64,000 nucleotides of DNA from Pseudogemmobacter sp044142105 (GTDB lineage: Bacteria; Pseudomonadota; Alphaproteobacteria; Rhodobacterales; Rhodobacteraceae), in the NCBI RefSeq assembly GCF_044142105.1, contig NZ_JBGTYM010000008.1, positions 1 to 64,000 of the forward strand, written 5' to 3'. The notes beneath the pieces are model-generated. The model worked only from the letters and a program-made list of their open reading frames with translations. It did not search any database and was not told the origin of the DNA. The first letter of the stretch is position 1. The number at the start of each line of letters is the position of its first letter. This document shows, in pieces, positions 14,400-23,564 of this stretch. Made by a program: the position numbers and the translations under genes.

Positions 14400-15028
14400 C
14401 CGCCAGGAAGGTCAACCTGAGAATTCAATGACCGCGCCCCTATCTCGCCGGTCCTGACGCGTTCAAAGACCCCGCGGCTTGTCTGCAGCCCTGCGCCGGC
14501 TATCGCGTTGCGGACAGCTTCGAACAGCCGCAGCACCTTGTCGAAGGCACGGGCGACCGCGCTACCGGCCGGCCTGCCGCCCTGGGCCAGCGCCGCCGCA
14601 AATTGTTCGGCTATGGCCTCTTCGACCAGCATTGCCGCAGGTAAACCCGGATACCGCGCCGCAATGTCGTGCTCTGCGATCCACGCCGGTGCGGCCAACT
14701 CGAGCGCGCGCCACTCGGCAGCGGAGAAAAGCCCCATGTGCCGCATCGCATGAATCACTTCGTGATGTAAGGTCGCCATCGGGTCCAGCGCCGCGCCGAT
14801 GACGATCTCGAGCGCACCATCGCGACCCATGGCAAATGCCCCCTGCCAGTCGACACCCGTCTCGACATCGAGCCTGACGCGCCTCAGGCCCAACCTGTCC
14901 AGCTCTGCCCGCAGCCCGGGAATGATCCGCGTGACGGCCGGAGTCGGACGCTGCCGCACGGCCCTGCCCGCCAAGGGCACCTTTCCAGCCATGCGTGCCG
15001 GTCGATCGCTGAAACCTCGGTGCTTCAT
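14339..15028 (-). CDS. Zincin-type metallopeptidase-domain protein
   Basis: The product is 229 residues. The zinc motif HEVIH (89-93, in TLHHEVIHAMR) is followed by EEAIAEQFAAAL, whose Glu could be the third ligand region. This combination occurs in large polyvalent or internal virion proteins of phages and mobile elements, where the domain is usually part of a much longer chain. Here it stands alone, separated from the ejection-like gene by two rightward genes. It may be a genuine short gene or the detached end of a larger protein. The start ATG 15,028 has an AGG eight bases upstream. The 3' end overlaps the phosphoribosyltransferase gene. Confidence 0.72.
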   Translation of the reverse strand: MKHRGFSDRPARMAGKVPLAGRAVRQRPTPAVTRIIPGLRAELDRLGLRRVRLDVETGVDWQGAFAMGRDGALEIVIGAALDPMATLHHEVIHAMRHMGLFSAAEWRALELAAPAWIAEHDIAARYPGLPAAMLVEEAIAEQFAAALAQGGRPAGSAVARAFDKVLRLFEAVRNAIAGAGLQTSRGVFERVRTGEIGARSLNSQVDLPGGYQVDAKVIGGRATRATNTP

Positions 15029-15149
15029 CTTTCAGACCTAGGTTTCGACCCAAACGCCCGCAATGCAAAGCTGCCGGAAAATTTGCCGTCTTGACCTTGG
15101 CGTAGAACACAGACGATCCTAATCGTTCATTCGATGGAGGACGCACTGG

Positions 15150-15452
15150 ATGGTGTCGCTGTTTACCATGTGGGTATCCGGGGCGATACCGATCCTGCTC
15201 ATCGCGTGGTTGGGCCGTAAGATTTTCCGGGCGCAACTCACCCCCGTCTCTACCGTGGTATCTGTCGCGGTCGCCGGAGTGATTGCTTTTTTCGTTCGCG
15301 GCTTTGCCGAAGGCGAAGGTGGCTACTCCGCCAGAATCGACAACATGCTTTCGGCGGAACAGCTTCCTATTGTCTGGCCTCAGGTACTTCTGGCTCTATC
15401 GCTGAGCCTTTTCGTCGGCTGGCACAGTATGGCGCTAAAGCGAAAGCCATGA
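15150..15452 (+). CDS. Small three-helix membrane protein
   Basis: The product is 100 residues with three hydrophobic segments (about 3-22, 35-52 and 76-92) and a basic end (HSMALKRKP). A ggagg lies before the start (position 15,137). No family is recognised. It is followed 22 bases later by a second membrane protein, and both lie between ejection-like and control genes, where P22 keeps its superinfection-exclusion gene sieA. An exclusion role is a position-based guess. Confidence 0.65.
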   Translation: MVSLFTMWVSGAIPILLIAWLGRKIFRAQLTPVSTVVSVAVAGVIAFFVRGFAEGEGGYSARIDNMLSAEQLPIVWPQVLLALSLSLFVGWHSMALKRKP

Positions 15453-15474
15453 CCCAGTCCGCAACGTCGTAGAA

Positions 15475-15810
15475 ATGGGTACAGCCCGAGCCCTGGTTGA
15501 ACAGTTCGCGTTGCCGCTGGCAGCTGCGTTTGCGGCAGGATTCGTTCTGATCCCGATCGCAGCGATTTTCGTTCTGGGGAATCGCGCCGAACTCGAGCAA
15601 GGCGAGCCGCCTTGGTGGTATCTGATATTTGGACTGAGTCTGTTCGGGATCGTCGGCGGTGGCGCTTTTTCGCCGTGGTCGCCATTGTGGCTTCGGCTCT
15701 TCTCGATATCGTTAGAAACGATCGTGCTCGGCATGCTCTTCAGCTACTTCACCTTTTCCGGCCTTGCCCGCCTGTTCCGCCGCAATCCCCCCGACGACAC
15801 TGACCGCTGA
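15475..15810 (+). CDS. Small membrane protein
   Basis: The product is 111 residues with three likely transmembrane helices (about 12-34, 48-66 and 76-98) and a charged C-terminus (LFRRNPPDDTDR). The sequence is Leu/Phe/Ile-rich with FGIVGGGAFSPWSP in the middle. No recognised family. It is probably co-transcribed with the preceding 100-residue membrane protein. Confidence 0.65.
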   Translation: MGTARALVEQFALPLAAAFAAGFVLIPIAAIFVLGNRAELEQGEPPWWYLIFGLSLFGIVGGGAFSPWSPLWLRLFSISLETIVLGMLFSYFTFSGLARLFRRNPPDDTDR

Positions 15811-15922
15811 ACCGCCCCCACTCGCCGCAGGCGGTCGGCCCGCATCGACCGCCTGCGACTTTTGCCCCGGGAGGAGAACCGGGGGGATCACCCGCCGCTG
15901 GTCCAGCGGGGATTCTGATGTC

Positions 15923-18196
15923 TCACCTTCCCTGCAGCCAGTTCGCGACGCCCTGCCCGGCGCTTGCAGCGCCAGTCGGAGCCATGGCCGCGAGAAGCGA
16001 TTGCATCGCGAAATTCGGCAGCTTGGCCGCTTCGGGACCGACGGCGAACTTGCCTCTTGCCCCTTCCATCGCGTCCATGATCGCCTGAGCCGCGCCTGGC
16101 TGCGTCAGCAGGTCAGCGAGTTCGGCTTTGGAATCGGCGGTCATGCGGTTCACCGCGCGACGGCTGGCGCCCATTGCGGTGGCGAGCGACTCCTTGGCCC
16201 ATGCCAGTGGCTTGACCTGCCGCAGAAGGTTCGGCTCGATCGCATCCTTCAATGCGTCGTTCGCAGTATTGCGGGCGAAGGTTGCCGAGTTTCCGGACGT
16301 CCTGGCGCGCAGCGCAAGGGCACGCGAGGCCTTTGACAGTTCGGCACGAAGTCCGGGCCAGGCGTCGCCGAGGAGAGCGGCCAGTTTGGCCTGGGAGGCA
16401 GGCGATCCGAGTTGGCGCAGCGCTTCCATGGCCTGCCGCGGCTCGATGCTGTGGTCTGAGATCACGGCACGGACATTGGCGAGCTTCTCGTCGATGAAGG
16501 AGCGCGCGCCGCGCTTCATCGCGTCGACCTCGGCTTTCGAGGCTCCCTGCAGCGCGTCAAACACCTCTTCGCGGGTGGTGCGAGGCGAAAAGATTTTCTG
16601 GCCCAGGTCGAGAGCGTTGCGCTCCGAGATCGCGTCACTGGCGACGTCGAGCGCCGCGCCGTATTCTGGAACGGCCGTCCGCAGCGCGCCGCGGAGTTCT
16701 CGGGACAGATTCCCGACGGCACGGCCCATGGCTGTGGTGCCACCGAGTTTGCCTTGGCCATCTGCGGCCGCGGCGACATCACCAAGCGCCCGGGTGATGT
16801 AGTCGAGTTGGCGCACGTCCGGCAGCCGGAAAAAGCTGACGGTTCCGTCCTTTCCGACCTCTGCGAGGATTTGGGCACTCTGGTTGCCTTCCAGCGCCAT
16901 CAGTTCATTGGCGCGCCGGATGGCGGCGTCCGGAACGCGCCTCAGAAGATCCTCGATCTGGCGACCTGCATCGCCGGAATAGTCGATTGGCGCGGCATAG
17001 GCCGCGTCATAGGCCGCCGCGCGGGCCGGGGCCGAGCCGATGCGAATATCATCGCTCAGAGCGCGGGCGCCCTGCGCTGGACCCATCGCGCCGTCCAAAG
17101 CGTCTTCCAACCGGCGCGCCGACTCGCTGGCACGGCCCGTCACCCGGTCATGTGCGATCCGCGCGGCGCGGCCTGGAGATTGCATGGCGGCATCCAGCGC
17201 ACCGGCTGCGGCCGGGCTGGCATCGGCCAGCATGGCGTCTGGCCCCGCTTGGTCGAGATAGGCGCGGATAGCGGCGGGATCGTCGACGCCGAGCGTGTCG
17301 GAAAGGCCGCGGGCTGTCTGCGGACTGATGCCCAGGGCATCGGAGGCAGAATACGCCAGCCTGCGGTTGCCGAGCCATTCCGCACCAGCCCGCCCCACCT
17401 TGCCCGCGACGTGACCGGCAAAGGGGATCACGCCGCCCATAGAGCCGCCAACTCCTGCCGACATAGCAGCCGCAAGCGCCCGCCGCGAAAGATCACCCTC
17501 GCCTTCCATGAACCCTTGGACCGCACCAGCACCAGCACCCAACCCCACGCCGCGAGCTGCGGCCTTCATGAGCGATGGCGCCTTTGCTGCGATTCCGACG
17601 CCGGTGAAGGCTGGCAGGGCGCCGCCGACGAGGTCAGCGGAGAGGCGACCGACACCGCTCATGCCTTCTTCCTCCTTGCGGAGGCGGGCGAGTTCGGCGT
17701 CATAGTCTCGACCGGTCAGCTTGGACGAGAGTATCGCATGGGCCTCGTCGCCGATGACGCCGAGCGTCATGGTCTCGCCGGCGCGGCGCAGCCATGTGCG
17801 GAGGGCTTCTCCGGTGTTGGTGATGCCGTCGTCGGGGTTTCCGACGACGTTACCGTAGATCGCTTCGCCGACCGTTTGCTGACCGGGCTGAGGCGCTGGC
17901 CCGAGGGCAGCCTCGGTATAGGTGCCCATGCCGGGGACCATCCGGTCCATGAGGAAGGTCGCTGTGGGGCGGATTTGATCGAGCCACCCGGCTTCAGGGG
18001 GTGGCGGGTTGGTGGTCAGATCGCTGAGCTTTGCCAAGCCCTCGGTCATGGCGGCGCTCTGGGCGGGCGGTGTGACGACCGGGTCAGCTTGCCACCAGCC
18101 GGTTGCGGCGCCCGCCTGCGGGGCGGCTGGCGCGGGCTGCGGTCCGGTCGTTTCGGCGATCGGGTCAGCCAGCCACCACTGGTCTTCGCCAGCCAT
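15923..18196 (-). CDS. Large internal virion / ejection-type protein
   Basis: The product is 757 residues: a disordered Trp/Pro-rich N-terminus with two WW-containing repeats (EDQWWLADPI and TGWWQADPV), an Ala/Gly-rich stretch with amphipathic or membrane-active segments (about 205-270, VGIAAKAPSLMKAAARG, GLGAGAGAVQGFM), and a long helical C-terminus. This is the profile of podoviral ejection proteins that form the periplasm-spanning conduit during DNA injection. The start abuts the stop of the upstream transglycosylase gene. No catalytic motif is seen. The role is inferred from size, composition and neighbours. Confidence 0.7.
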   Translation of the reverse strand: MAGEDQWWLADPIAETTGPQPAPAAPQAGAATGWWQADPVVTPPAQSAAMTEGLAKLSDLTTNPPPPEAGWLDQIRPTATFLMDRMVPGMGTYTEAALGPAPQPGQQTVGEAIYGNVVGNPDDGITNTGEALRTWLRRAGETMTLGVIGDEAHAILSSKLTGRDYDAELARLRKEEEGMSGVGRLSADLVGGALPAFTGVGIAAKAPSLMKAAARGVGLGAGAGAVQGFMEGEGDLSRRALAAAMSAGVGGSMGGVIPFAGHVAGKVGRAGAEWLGNRRLAYSASDALGISPQTARGLSDTLGVDDPAAIRAYLDQAGPDAMLADASPAAAGALDAAMQSPGRAARIAHDRVTGRASESARRLEDALDGAMGPAQGARALSDDIRIGSAPARAAAYDAAYAAPIDYSGDAGRQIEDLLRRVPDAAIRRANELMALEGNQSAQILAEVGKDGTVSFFRLPDVRQLDYITRALGDVAAAADGQGKLGGTTAMGRAVGNLSRELRGALRTAVPEYGAALDVASDAISERNALDLGQKIFSPRTTREEVFDALQGASKAEVDAMKRGARSFIDEKLANVRAVISDHSIEPRQAMEALRQLGSPASQAKLAALLGDAWPGLRAELSKASRALALRARTSGNSATFARNTANDALKDAIEPNLLRQVKPLAWAKESLATAMGASRRAVNRMTADSKAELADLLTQPGAAQAIMDAMEGARGKFAVGPEAAKLPNFAMQSLLAAMAPTGAASAGQGVANWLQGR

Positions 18197-20013
18197 CAGT
18201 TCTTCCTCCGGGTGATGCCATCCGGAGCGATATAGGTCGAACCCGGCGGCAGGGCGTCGTATTGCGCCTTGTCTGTGATCTTGGGCGGAGAGGCGGCTGT
18301 CGGATCGGCACCATCACCCTGCCAGGAGGGGGTGAATGGGTCGGGCGGCGCGGCAGGGGCGATCGGTTCGCGCACGCCGGACAGGGCTTCGTCGACGGCC
18401 CGCTGAAAGTTCTCGCGCGCTCGGCGCTTGTAAGCGACGGTGTCCGGCTTGTCTCCGGGCTGCGGGAACATCATCGTGAATTGCCGTTGGACCTCGCCCT
18501 CGGTCGCTGCCGCGCCCGTGCGTATGCGAAGGCCAGAGTCAAGCCATTGTAGCGCGGCGGACCTGTAAATCTGGCCCTGCGGCGTTTGCAGGAAGCTGCC
18601 CCACTTGTCGCCGAGGATACCAGACATGGCGTCCTGCATGTTGGTCGGATCATAGGATTTTTCCAACTCGTTCAGGACCTGGGCCGCTTGGGCCATATCG
18701 GTTTGGAACACGGTGAACTTGGCCTGCGATTCCGTCAGCGGTTTACCACTTGCGGCGCCAGGCCCCTGCACGATGCGCAGTTGGCCATCCGGGCCGGTCT
18801 CGACAGTCATGCCAGACGGAGGATTGATCGGATAGAACCGACCGTCCGGCCCAAATTGCCCGCCAGTTGCACCGTATCGGGCGGCCTCTTCCGGTGTCGC
18901 CTGCCGAAAGTTGTTTCGGTCTGCCGGCGCGCCCGGGATTGGCACAACGCCAGCGGCAGGATTGTTGGGATCCGCCCACATGGTTCCATCCGGAGCGCCC
19001 TTGGTCGGATCAGACGGTGCGGACTGATAGCCAGGAATGGGCACAAGCCCCGCAGCCGGGTTTCCGGCTTGGGCCCACATGAACCCTTCGGGCGCACCAG
19101 ACACCGCCCCCATCGGATCGGCGGGCGTCATCATCCGCTCGAGCATCTTACCCGCGATGGCCTTCTGCTCCGGCGTCGCTTCCGGGTTGTTCATGATGCC
19201 CATCAGCTGCACAGCGCGCTCGCTGTCGGCCGAACCGCCAACAGCGCTCTCACCGCCAATCGCGCCCATGAAGCGTTGGCCGTACTCGCCGATAGTGGTG
19301 CCTAGCTTGTCGGACCTGGTGACTTTGCCAACGCCGCCCGGGCCGCCGAACCATGCCTGAGCCGCGCCCTCTTCGCCGAATTTCTGGACATACTGGCCAA
19401 ACTTGTAGTCGAAGATTTTGTCTTGAATTTGAGGGTTTGCGAGGAACTCCTCAGGGGTTACCTCTCTTCCCAGCGCTTCCATTGACCAAGGGCCGATATT
19501 GGCCTCCATGACCTGATAGCGTCCAAGAGCGCGGCCAAGGGTGGGGTGGTTCGGGCCGATCGCAGAATAGTCGCCACTGCCCGCGCTTTCGATTGAGGCA
19601 ATAGCGTCCCGGAACGGCCGCATCGGGGTTTTGCCAAGCGCGCGCATCGCGTCGTCAGCGATGCCAGCCGGAGACTTCGGATCCACGGGACCGAGAGACG
19701 GAGATGCGGCAGCCGACGCGGTGGCTGATCGTGGGCCGCTGGTGCCTTTTGGCGCCGTCGTTCCGAAAAGCGCGTCGTTGATGGACGCTGCCTCTCGCTG
19801 CCTCGTTTCCTCACGTCGCTTTTCCGCGCTCTTGCCGATGGCCGCGCTTGCGATGGGCGTCAGAAGCGCGGCAAGCGGGCTATTGGTCTGCGGCGCCGAT
19901 GCCATGGCCTTGGAAAGGAAATCCATGGCGAGGTCATAGCGTGGCTGGGTTAGACCGGGATTCGTATTGGGCATGGGGCGCACCGGCTGGGCCCCGGGAC
20001 CGAACTTCGCCAT
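18196..20013 (-). CDS. Virion protein with lytic transglycosylase (SLT-like) domain
   Basis: The product is 605 residues. The start ATG 20,013 is preceded by GAGAGG and overlaps the stop of a 54-residue gene (TGATG). Residues about 133-245 look like an SLT domain: AIASIESAGSGDYSAIG with presumed catalytic Glu142, then GRALGRYQVM and AQAWFGGPGG. The rest is Pro/Gly-rich with two similar repeats (EGFMWAQAGNPAAGLVPIPG and DGTMWADPNNPAAGVVPIPG, about 305-375) and a helical C-terminus. Such virion enzymes open peptidoglycan locally for DNA entry. Confidence 0.83.
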   Translation of the reverse strand: MAKFGPGAQPVRPMPNTNPGLTQPRYDLAMDFLSKAMASAPQTNSPLAALLTPIASAAIGKSAEKRREETRQREAASINDALFGTTAPKGTSGPRSATASAAASPSLGPVDPKSPAGIADDAMRALGKTPMRPFRDAIASIESAGSGDYSAIGPNHPTLGRALGRYQVMEANIGPWSMEALGREVTPEEFLANPQIQDKIFDYKFGQYVQKFGEEGAAQAWFGGPGGVGKVTRSDKLGTTIGEYGQRFMGAIGGESAVGGSADSERAVQLMGIMNNPEATPEQKAIAGKMLERMMTPADPMGAVSGAPEGFMWAQAGNPAAGLVPIPGYQSAPSDPTKGAPDGTMWADPNNPAAGVVPIPGAPADRNNFRQATPEEAARYGATGGQFGPDGRFYPINPPSGMTVETGPDGQLRIVQGPGAASGKPLTESQAKFTVFQTDMAQAAQVLNELEKSYDPTNMQDAMSGILGDKWGSFLQTPQGQIYRSAALQWLDSGLRIRTGAAATEGEVQRQFTMMFPQPGDKPDTVAYKRRARENFQRAVDEALSGVREPIAPAAPPDPFTPSWQGDGADPTAASPPKITDKAQYDALPPGSTYIAPDGITRRKN

Positions 20014-20177
20014 CAGTGGACCCTCTCGCCGTAAATCGTCCTCTCCAAAACGTCGATCCTTGTCAGAGCGCTCTTGAGCGCTGCGTGCAGAACGCCGAAA
20101 TAGTCGAGGAACACGATGGATTGGCCGTTGCCGAAGGCCTGCGCCCGGCGCTGCGCCTTCGCCCTTTGCCGCTTCAT
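20013..20177 (-). CDS. Small basic phage protein (54 residues)
   Basis: A short gene fits exactly between two structural genes. Its ATG (20,177-20,175) overlaps the stop of the 316-residue gene as ATGA, and its TGA overlaps the transglycosylase ATG as TGATG. The product starts with a basic stretch (MKRQRAKAQRRAQAFGNGQ) followed by a helix (LHAALKSALTRIDVLERTIYG). The perfect double overlap argues that it is real. It may be a small virion or assembly factor. Confidence 0.7.
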   Translation of the reverse strand: MKRQRAKAQRRAQAFGNGQSIVFLDYFGVLHAALKSALTRIDVLERTIYGERVH

Positions 20178-21124
20178 GATACGAGCCAGTTCTGGCCGCC
20201 CAACGGAACAACGTCGCAGTTGCGCCCGTCTGCGCCCAGGCGGAAGGCCCGAGCACCGCCCGCGTCATCTGCGGCCTTCTTCTCGAGCGCCGCCTCATAC
20301 TCGGCCGCCACCTCCGCATAGTCCTTGCCCATGGCGCGGCGCAGCCGGAAGGTCATGCCGAGGGAGAGGGGATAGTCGTCGTCGAACGCAGGCAGATCAT
20401 CGTCAGCCTTGAATTCGGGCCGCCGAACCTGCGGGAAGGGCGCGATCCCGGATTGGACCGCGATGCGGCGCAACTCCTCGAAGGTCTCCGGGCCCCAGAC
20501 CGCAACATCGTAGCCGGGCGGCGCGGTGTCGAAATGCCCCTCGCCTTCGACCGGCGGCGTGATGTCGAGTTCGCGCGGCAGGTCGATGTGACCGTCGCGC
20601 GGCACAAAGGGCGAGACAGCCGCTGGGGGGGTCTGCCAGCTATCGTAATCGCCAGCCTTGATGCGAGAGACAACGGGATAGCGCGAAACATACTCGATCG
20701 CGACAAGTTCCAGCTTGGTCGGGACGGGCTCGATCCAGATTGCGTTGTTCCGAATGCGCCAGCCCATCGAGGCGGGCGCGGCAACACCGCCGTGCAGCCA
20801 TGCGGCCCAGGCTTGGGGCGTGGCAGGTCCGACGAGGCCCAGAGGCCAACCGCCGCGGTGTTCGGTGTTTGGCACGATCCGTAGGAAGTCGGGCGGCAGG
20901 GGATAGGCGTATCGGCCCGGGCGCAGGGCAAAGACCCAGGTCGAGGAGAATTCCGAGGTTCCGACCCAGTTCAGCCGGGTCAGGTATTCCCGCATGGTGT
21001 CGCCTGCCGCGATGCGCAGGGTCTTGGCGACCTTGGTATTGGTGTCGAAAAGCGATGTCGGAGCGGGGGCTGTCTGCTCCCGCTCCGCTGCTTCCTTCGC
21101 GATCTCCAGGATCGTGCGCGGCAT
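20174..21124 (-). CDS. Head-tail connector / tail stabilisation-like structural protein
   Basis: The product is 316 residues with many aromatic and proline residues in strand-like blocks (RLNWVGTSEFSSTWVFAL, YAYPLPPDFLRIV, IWIEPVPTKLELVAIEYVSRYP). A C-terminal helix (AEVAAEYEAALEKKAADD) follows. The pattern resembles podoviral head-to-tail connector or stabilisation proteins, with an N-terminal helix and a central beta-rich body. It is one base after the 278-residue gene and overlaps the 54-residue gene. I cannot name the exact family. Confidence 0.6.
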   Translation of the reverse strand: MPRTILEIAKEAAEREQTAPAPTSLFDTNTKVAKTLRIAAGDTMREYLTRLNWVGTSEFSSTWVFALRPGRYAYPLPPDFLRIVPNTEHRGGWPLGLVGPATPQAWAAWLHGGVAAPASMGWRIRNNAIWIEPVPTKLELVAIEYVSRYPVVSRIKAGDYDSWQTPPAAVSPFVPRDGHIDLPRELDITPPVEGEGHFDTAPPGYDVAVWGPETFEELRRIAVQSGIAPFPQVRRPEFKADDDLPAFDDDYPLSLGMTFRLRRAMGKDYAEVAAEYEAALEKKAADDAGGARAFRLGADGRNCDVVPLGGQNWLVS

Positions 21125-21125
21125 G

Positions 21126-21962
21126 TCACTTCTTCTTGCTGATGCCCAGCGGGTCGGCGCGGGTCACGGGCGGGGGATCGTCGTTCAGATCGTCGCTGCC
21201 ACTGGCCATGCCGCCGGAAAACAGCTCCTCGGTCGCGGGCGCATCGAAGGTCTCGCCTTCGACGGACATCGCGCCATTGGCCGCGATGGTGGCGGCTGCG
21301 GCCATGCCGGGCACGATCTGCCCCCCTGCCCCCATGGCCTTCATCGCCTCGATCTGGGCCTTGAGTTCAAGCACCTGGCGATCGGAGGCTTCCTTCTGGC
21401 GGTTCGCCTCGACCAACGCCATTTCCATCGCGGTTTCGCGGGCGGCGGAGGCGGTCAGGTCGGAATTTTCCTCGCGCCGCTCGACCCAGCGCTTGGCCAC
21501 GGTCCAGGCGTGGTTGATGTCGAGGCCCATGGTCTGCACCTGCTCGGAGCGCAGGCTGACCAGATCCTCGATGGAGCGGATATTGTGGATCATCAGGAGA
21601 CCGATATGGGCCTGAGAAATGCCGGGCAGTTCGGTGATCGGCGTGCCGGTGGTCGGAACTTCGCCGGTGCTCTTGAACTGGGCGAACTGCTGGGGGAATT
21701 GGCGCATGGCCTCGGCTTCGCTGATGAAGCGGGTGGCGCAGGTCAGCCTGTCGCCGATCGGCATCTTGGCGACGCAAAGTTTCGTGACATAGCTGCCGTT
21801 CTTGAGCGGGTCGGGATCGGAGACGCGGACCTGCATGTAGAAGAACTGGACATGCAGACCGCCGCGGCCCGCGACTGGGGCCATATCGTGCGACAGGTCG
21901 CGGTCGGTGAGGTCGATTGCGGCGGAGTGGGACGGGGAGAAGGGCGTGAATCCGGGCTGCAC
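21126..21962 (-). CDS. Phage structural protein, family uncertain
   Basis: The product is 278 residues from a GTG (21,962) with AGGAGG seven bases upstream. The centre contains a helix-hairpin-like block (ITELPGISQAHIGLLMIHN, then IEDLVSLRSEQVQTMG), followed by a coiled coil (about 175-215, ETAMEMALVEANRQKEAS) and an acidic disordered tail. It occupies the position after the large terminase where the portal is expected, but its size and lack of portal features speak against that. It could be a scaffolding, head or hinge protein. Confidence 0.62.
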   Translation of the reverse strand: MQPGFTPFSPSHSAAIDLTDRDLSHDMAPVAGRGGLHVQFFYMQVRVSDPDPLKNGSYVTKLCVAKMPIGDRLTCATRFISEAEAMRQFPQQFAQFKSTGEVPTTGTPITELPGISQAHIGLLMIHNIRSIEDLVSLRSEQVQTMGLDINHAWTVAKRWVERREENSDLTASAARETAMEMALVEANRQKEASDRQVLELKAQIEAMKAMGAGGQIVPGMAAAATIAANGAMSVEGETFDAPATEELFSGGMASGSDDLNDDPPPVTRADPLGISKKK

Positions 21963-21997
21963 GGGAAAGCCTCCTTGGGCGGGTGCGGGATGTCAGA

Positions 21998-22021
21998 GGG
22001 GGCCCGCGCGACCGGGCCCCC
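21998..22021 (-). other. GC-rich hairpin between terminase and next gene
   Basis: A nine-base stem (GGGGGCCCG / CGGGCCCCC) with a six-base loop fills the 69-base gap after the terminase gene. It lacks a U-run on the leftward transcript. It may attenuate transcription or mark a module junction, since portal and capsid genes would be expected at this point. Confidence 0.55.
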
Positions 22022-22031
22022 GTTCGTTGCG

Positions 22032-23549
22032 TCAGTGGGTCAGGAGACCGTTGAGCATGCGGTTGTTGTTGAGCCAGTTGCCCGGGTGCTGGCCCGCAAC
22101 AATGCGATCAAGGGCGCGACCGAAGAGAGTCGCCGCGTCAACGGTGTCGTCGTGCTTGGCAGTCGGGAACTGTAGCATCTCCATCTCGAATGCCTCGAGA
22201 TACGGCCGCCAGGTCAGGGGGCAGGTTTCGTGCGTGGGCAGGAACATCTTGCCCAGGGCGGCATAGCCGAGAAGCGCCTGGGCCCGGCTGGGCTTGTCGG
22301 CGGTCGAGGCGATCTGCACTCGATCGACGAAGACGCGGCGCTGCTGCATCATGGTGCGCAGCATGGGCCCGACAGATTTGATGATCTGTCCCTGCTCTTC
22401 GAAAGCCCGCAGGGGCTTCCATTTGATGACCAGGCTCAGCCATTCCAGAATCCACTTATCCGACTGCGTCCGGCCGCGCCACATGTCCATCAGGTAGATG
22501 TTGTGCTCGCCATCGACGGCCCAGACCATGTGGACGGTGTAATCCGGGTCGTCGCTGGTCGTCCCCTCCTCGGTCACGGCATAGTCCGACGAGATGTAGA
22601 ACTGCAGCCGGGTCCGGTCGATCGCGCCCAGGTCGAAGCGCTGGATGTGGTCTTTCGTGAACATCAGCCCCTCTTCGGGGCTCGGGCGCTGCTGGTAGAG
22701 CGCTGACCACTGCCAGCCGCCGCGCTTGCGCATGCCGCCCAGGCGGGCCTCGCCGAAGCGCTCGGGCCAGAGCCATTCGCCGGGGGCGCGGCCCAATGGG
22801 TCGTCGTCACGCTCGGCCACGGCAGGCAGGCAGAGGACATACCAATCTTCGCCCGTGGCGCGATCCTTGTACCATCCGGTGCGGCCGTCGAAATCCTCTG
22901 GCAGGATTCGGCCCGCCGGATCATCCTGGTTCCAGCGGGTGAAGACCATCAGCTGCTTGGCGCGGCCCTCGAGGCGGGACAGAAGGTCGGTCGTGTAATT
23001 CTCCCAGATCGCCTCGCGCATGTGCGGAGACATGGCGATCTCGCGGCCCTTCACCAGGTCGTCCATGAAGAGCCATTCGGCGGGGTTGCCGTGCTGGTTG
23101 CCCGCCGTGGCGCCGAACCCGTTATATTCGCCCCCCTGCGGTGTGGCCCATTGGTGCCGCGCCTGGCTGTCTTCGGCGAGGCGGACGTCGTCAAAGGGCC
23201 AGAGCGGGTGCCGCAGGAGGTTTCGGACGGCGCGGCCGGTCTTGGCGGCATAGTCGGCGGTGTGAACCACGCTCATCAGCTTGGAGATGGGCGTGCGGCC
23301 GATGATCCAGGCCGGGGCCAGTTTGGTGCAAAGGAGCGTCTTGGCATGGCGCGGCGGGGCAAAGACCATGGCGCGGTCGATCAGATCCTCTTCCATCGAC
23401 TGGATGAGGCGGCAGATCAGCTTGACATGGGCCGGGAGCGAGAAGCCGGTCATGCGAAGGTAGAAGGCCAGGAACGAGGCACGCGAGCGCCGGCGGTCGA
23501 TCTCCTCGAGGATCGCCAGCTCTTCGATCAAGCGCGGGTCGATGATCAT
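22032..23549 (-). CDS. terL: Terminase large subunit
   Basis: The product is 505 residues. The Walker A-type loop APPRHAKT is at 64-71; the acidic pair in EWLFMDDLV (near 170) is the probable Walker B; WNQDDPAG follows. The C-terminal nuclease domain shows SSDYAVTEEGTTSDD near 325 and KHDDTVDA near 470. The protein packages phage DNA into proheads, cutting concatemers and hydrolysing ATP. Length and motif order are normal, so it looks intact. The small-terminase candidate is encoded about 1.3 kb upstream, with several small genes between. Confidence 0.95.
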   Translation of the reverse strand: MIIDPRLIEELAILEEIDRRRSRASFLAFYLRMTGFSLPAHVKLICRLIQSMEEDLIDRAMVFAPPRHAKTLLCTKLAPAWIIGRTPISKLMSVVHTADYAAKTGRAVRNLLRHPLWPFDDVRLAEDSQARHQWATPQGGEYNGFGATAGNQHGNPAEWLFMDDLVKGREIAMSPHMREAIWENYTTDLLSRLEGRAKQLMVFTRWNQDDPAGRILPEDFDGRTGWYKDRATGEDWYVLCLPAVAERDDDPLGRAPGEWLWPERFGEARLGGMRKRGGWQWSALYQQRPSPEEGLMFTKDHIQRFDLGAIDRTRLQFYISSDYAVTEEGTTSDDPDYTVHMVWAVDGEHNIYLMDMWRGRTQSDKWILEWLSLVIKWKPLRAFEEQGQIIKSVGPMLRTMMQQRRVFVDRVQIASTADKPSRAQALLGYAALGKMFLPTHETCPLTWRPYLEAFEMEMLQFPTAKHDDTVDAATLFGRALDRIVAGQHPGNWLNNNRMLNGLLTH

Positions 23550-23564
23550 CGTGCCCCTGCCCCG

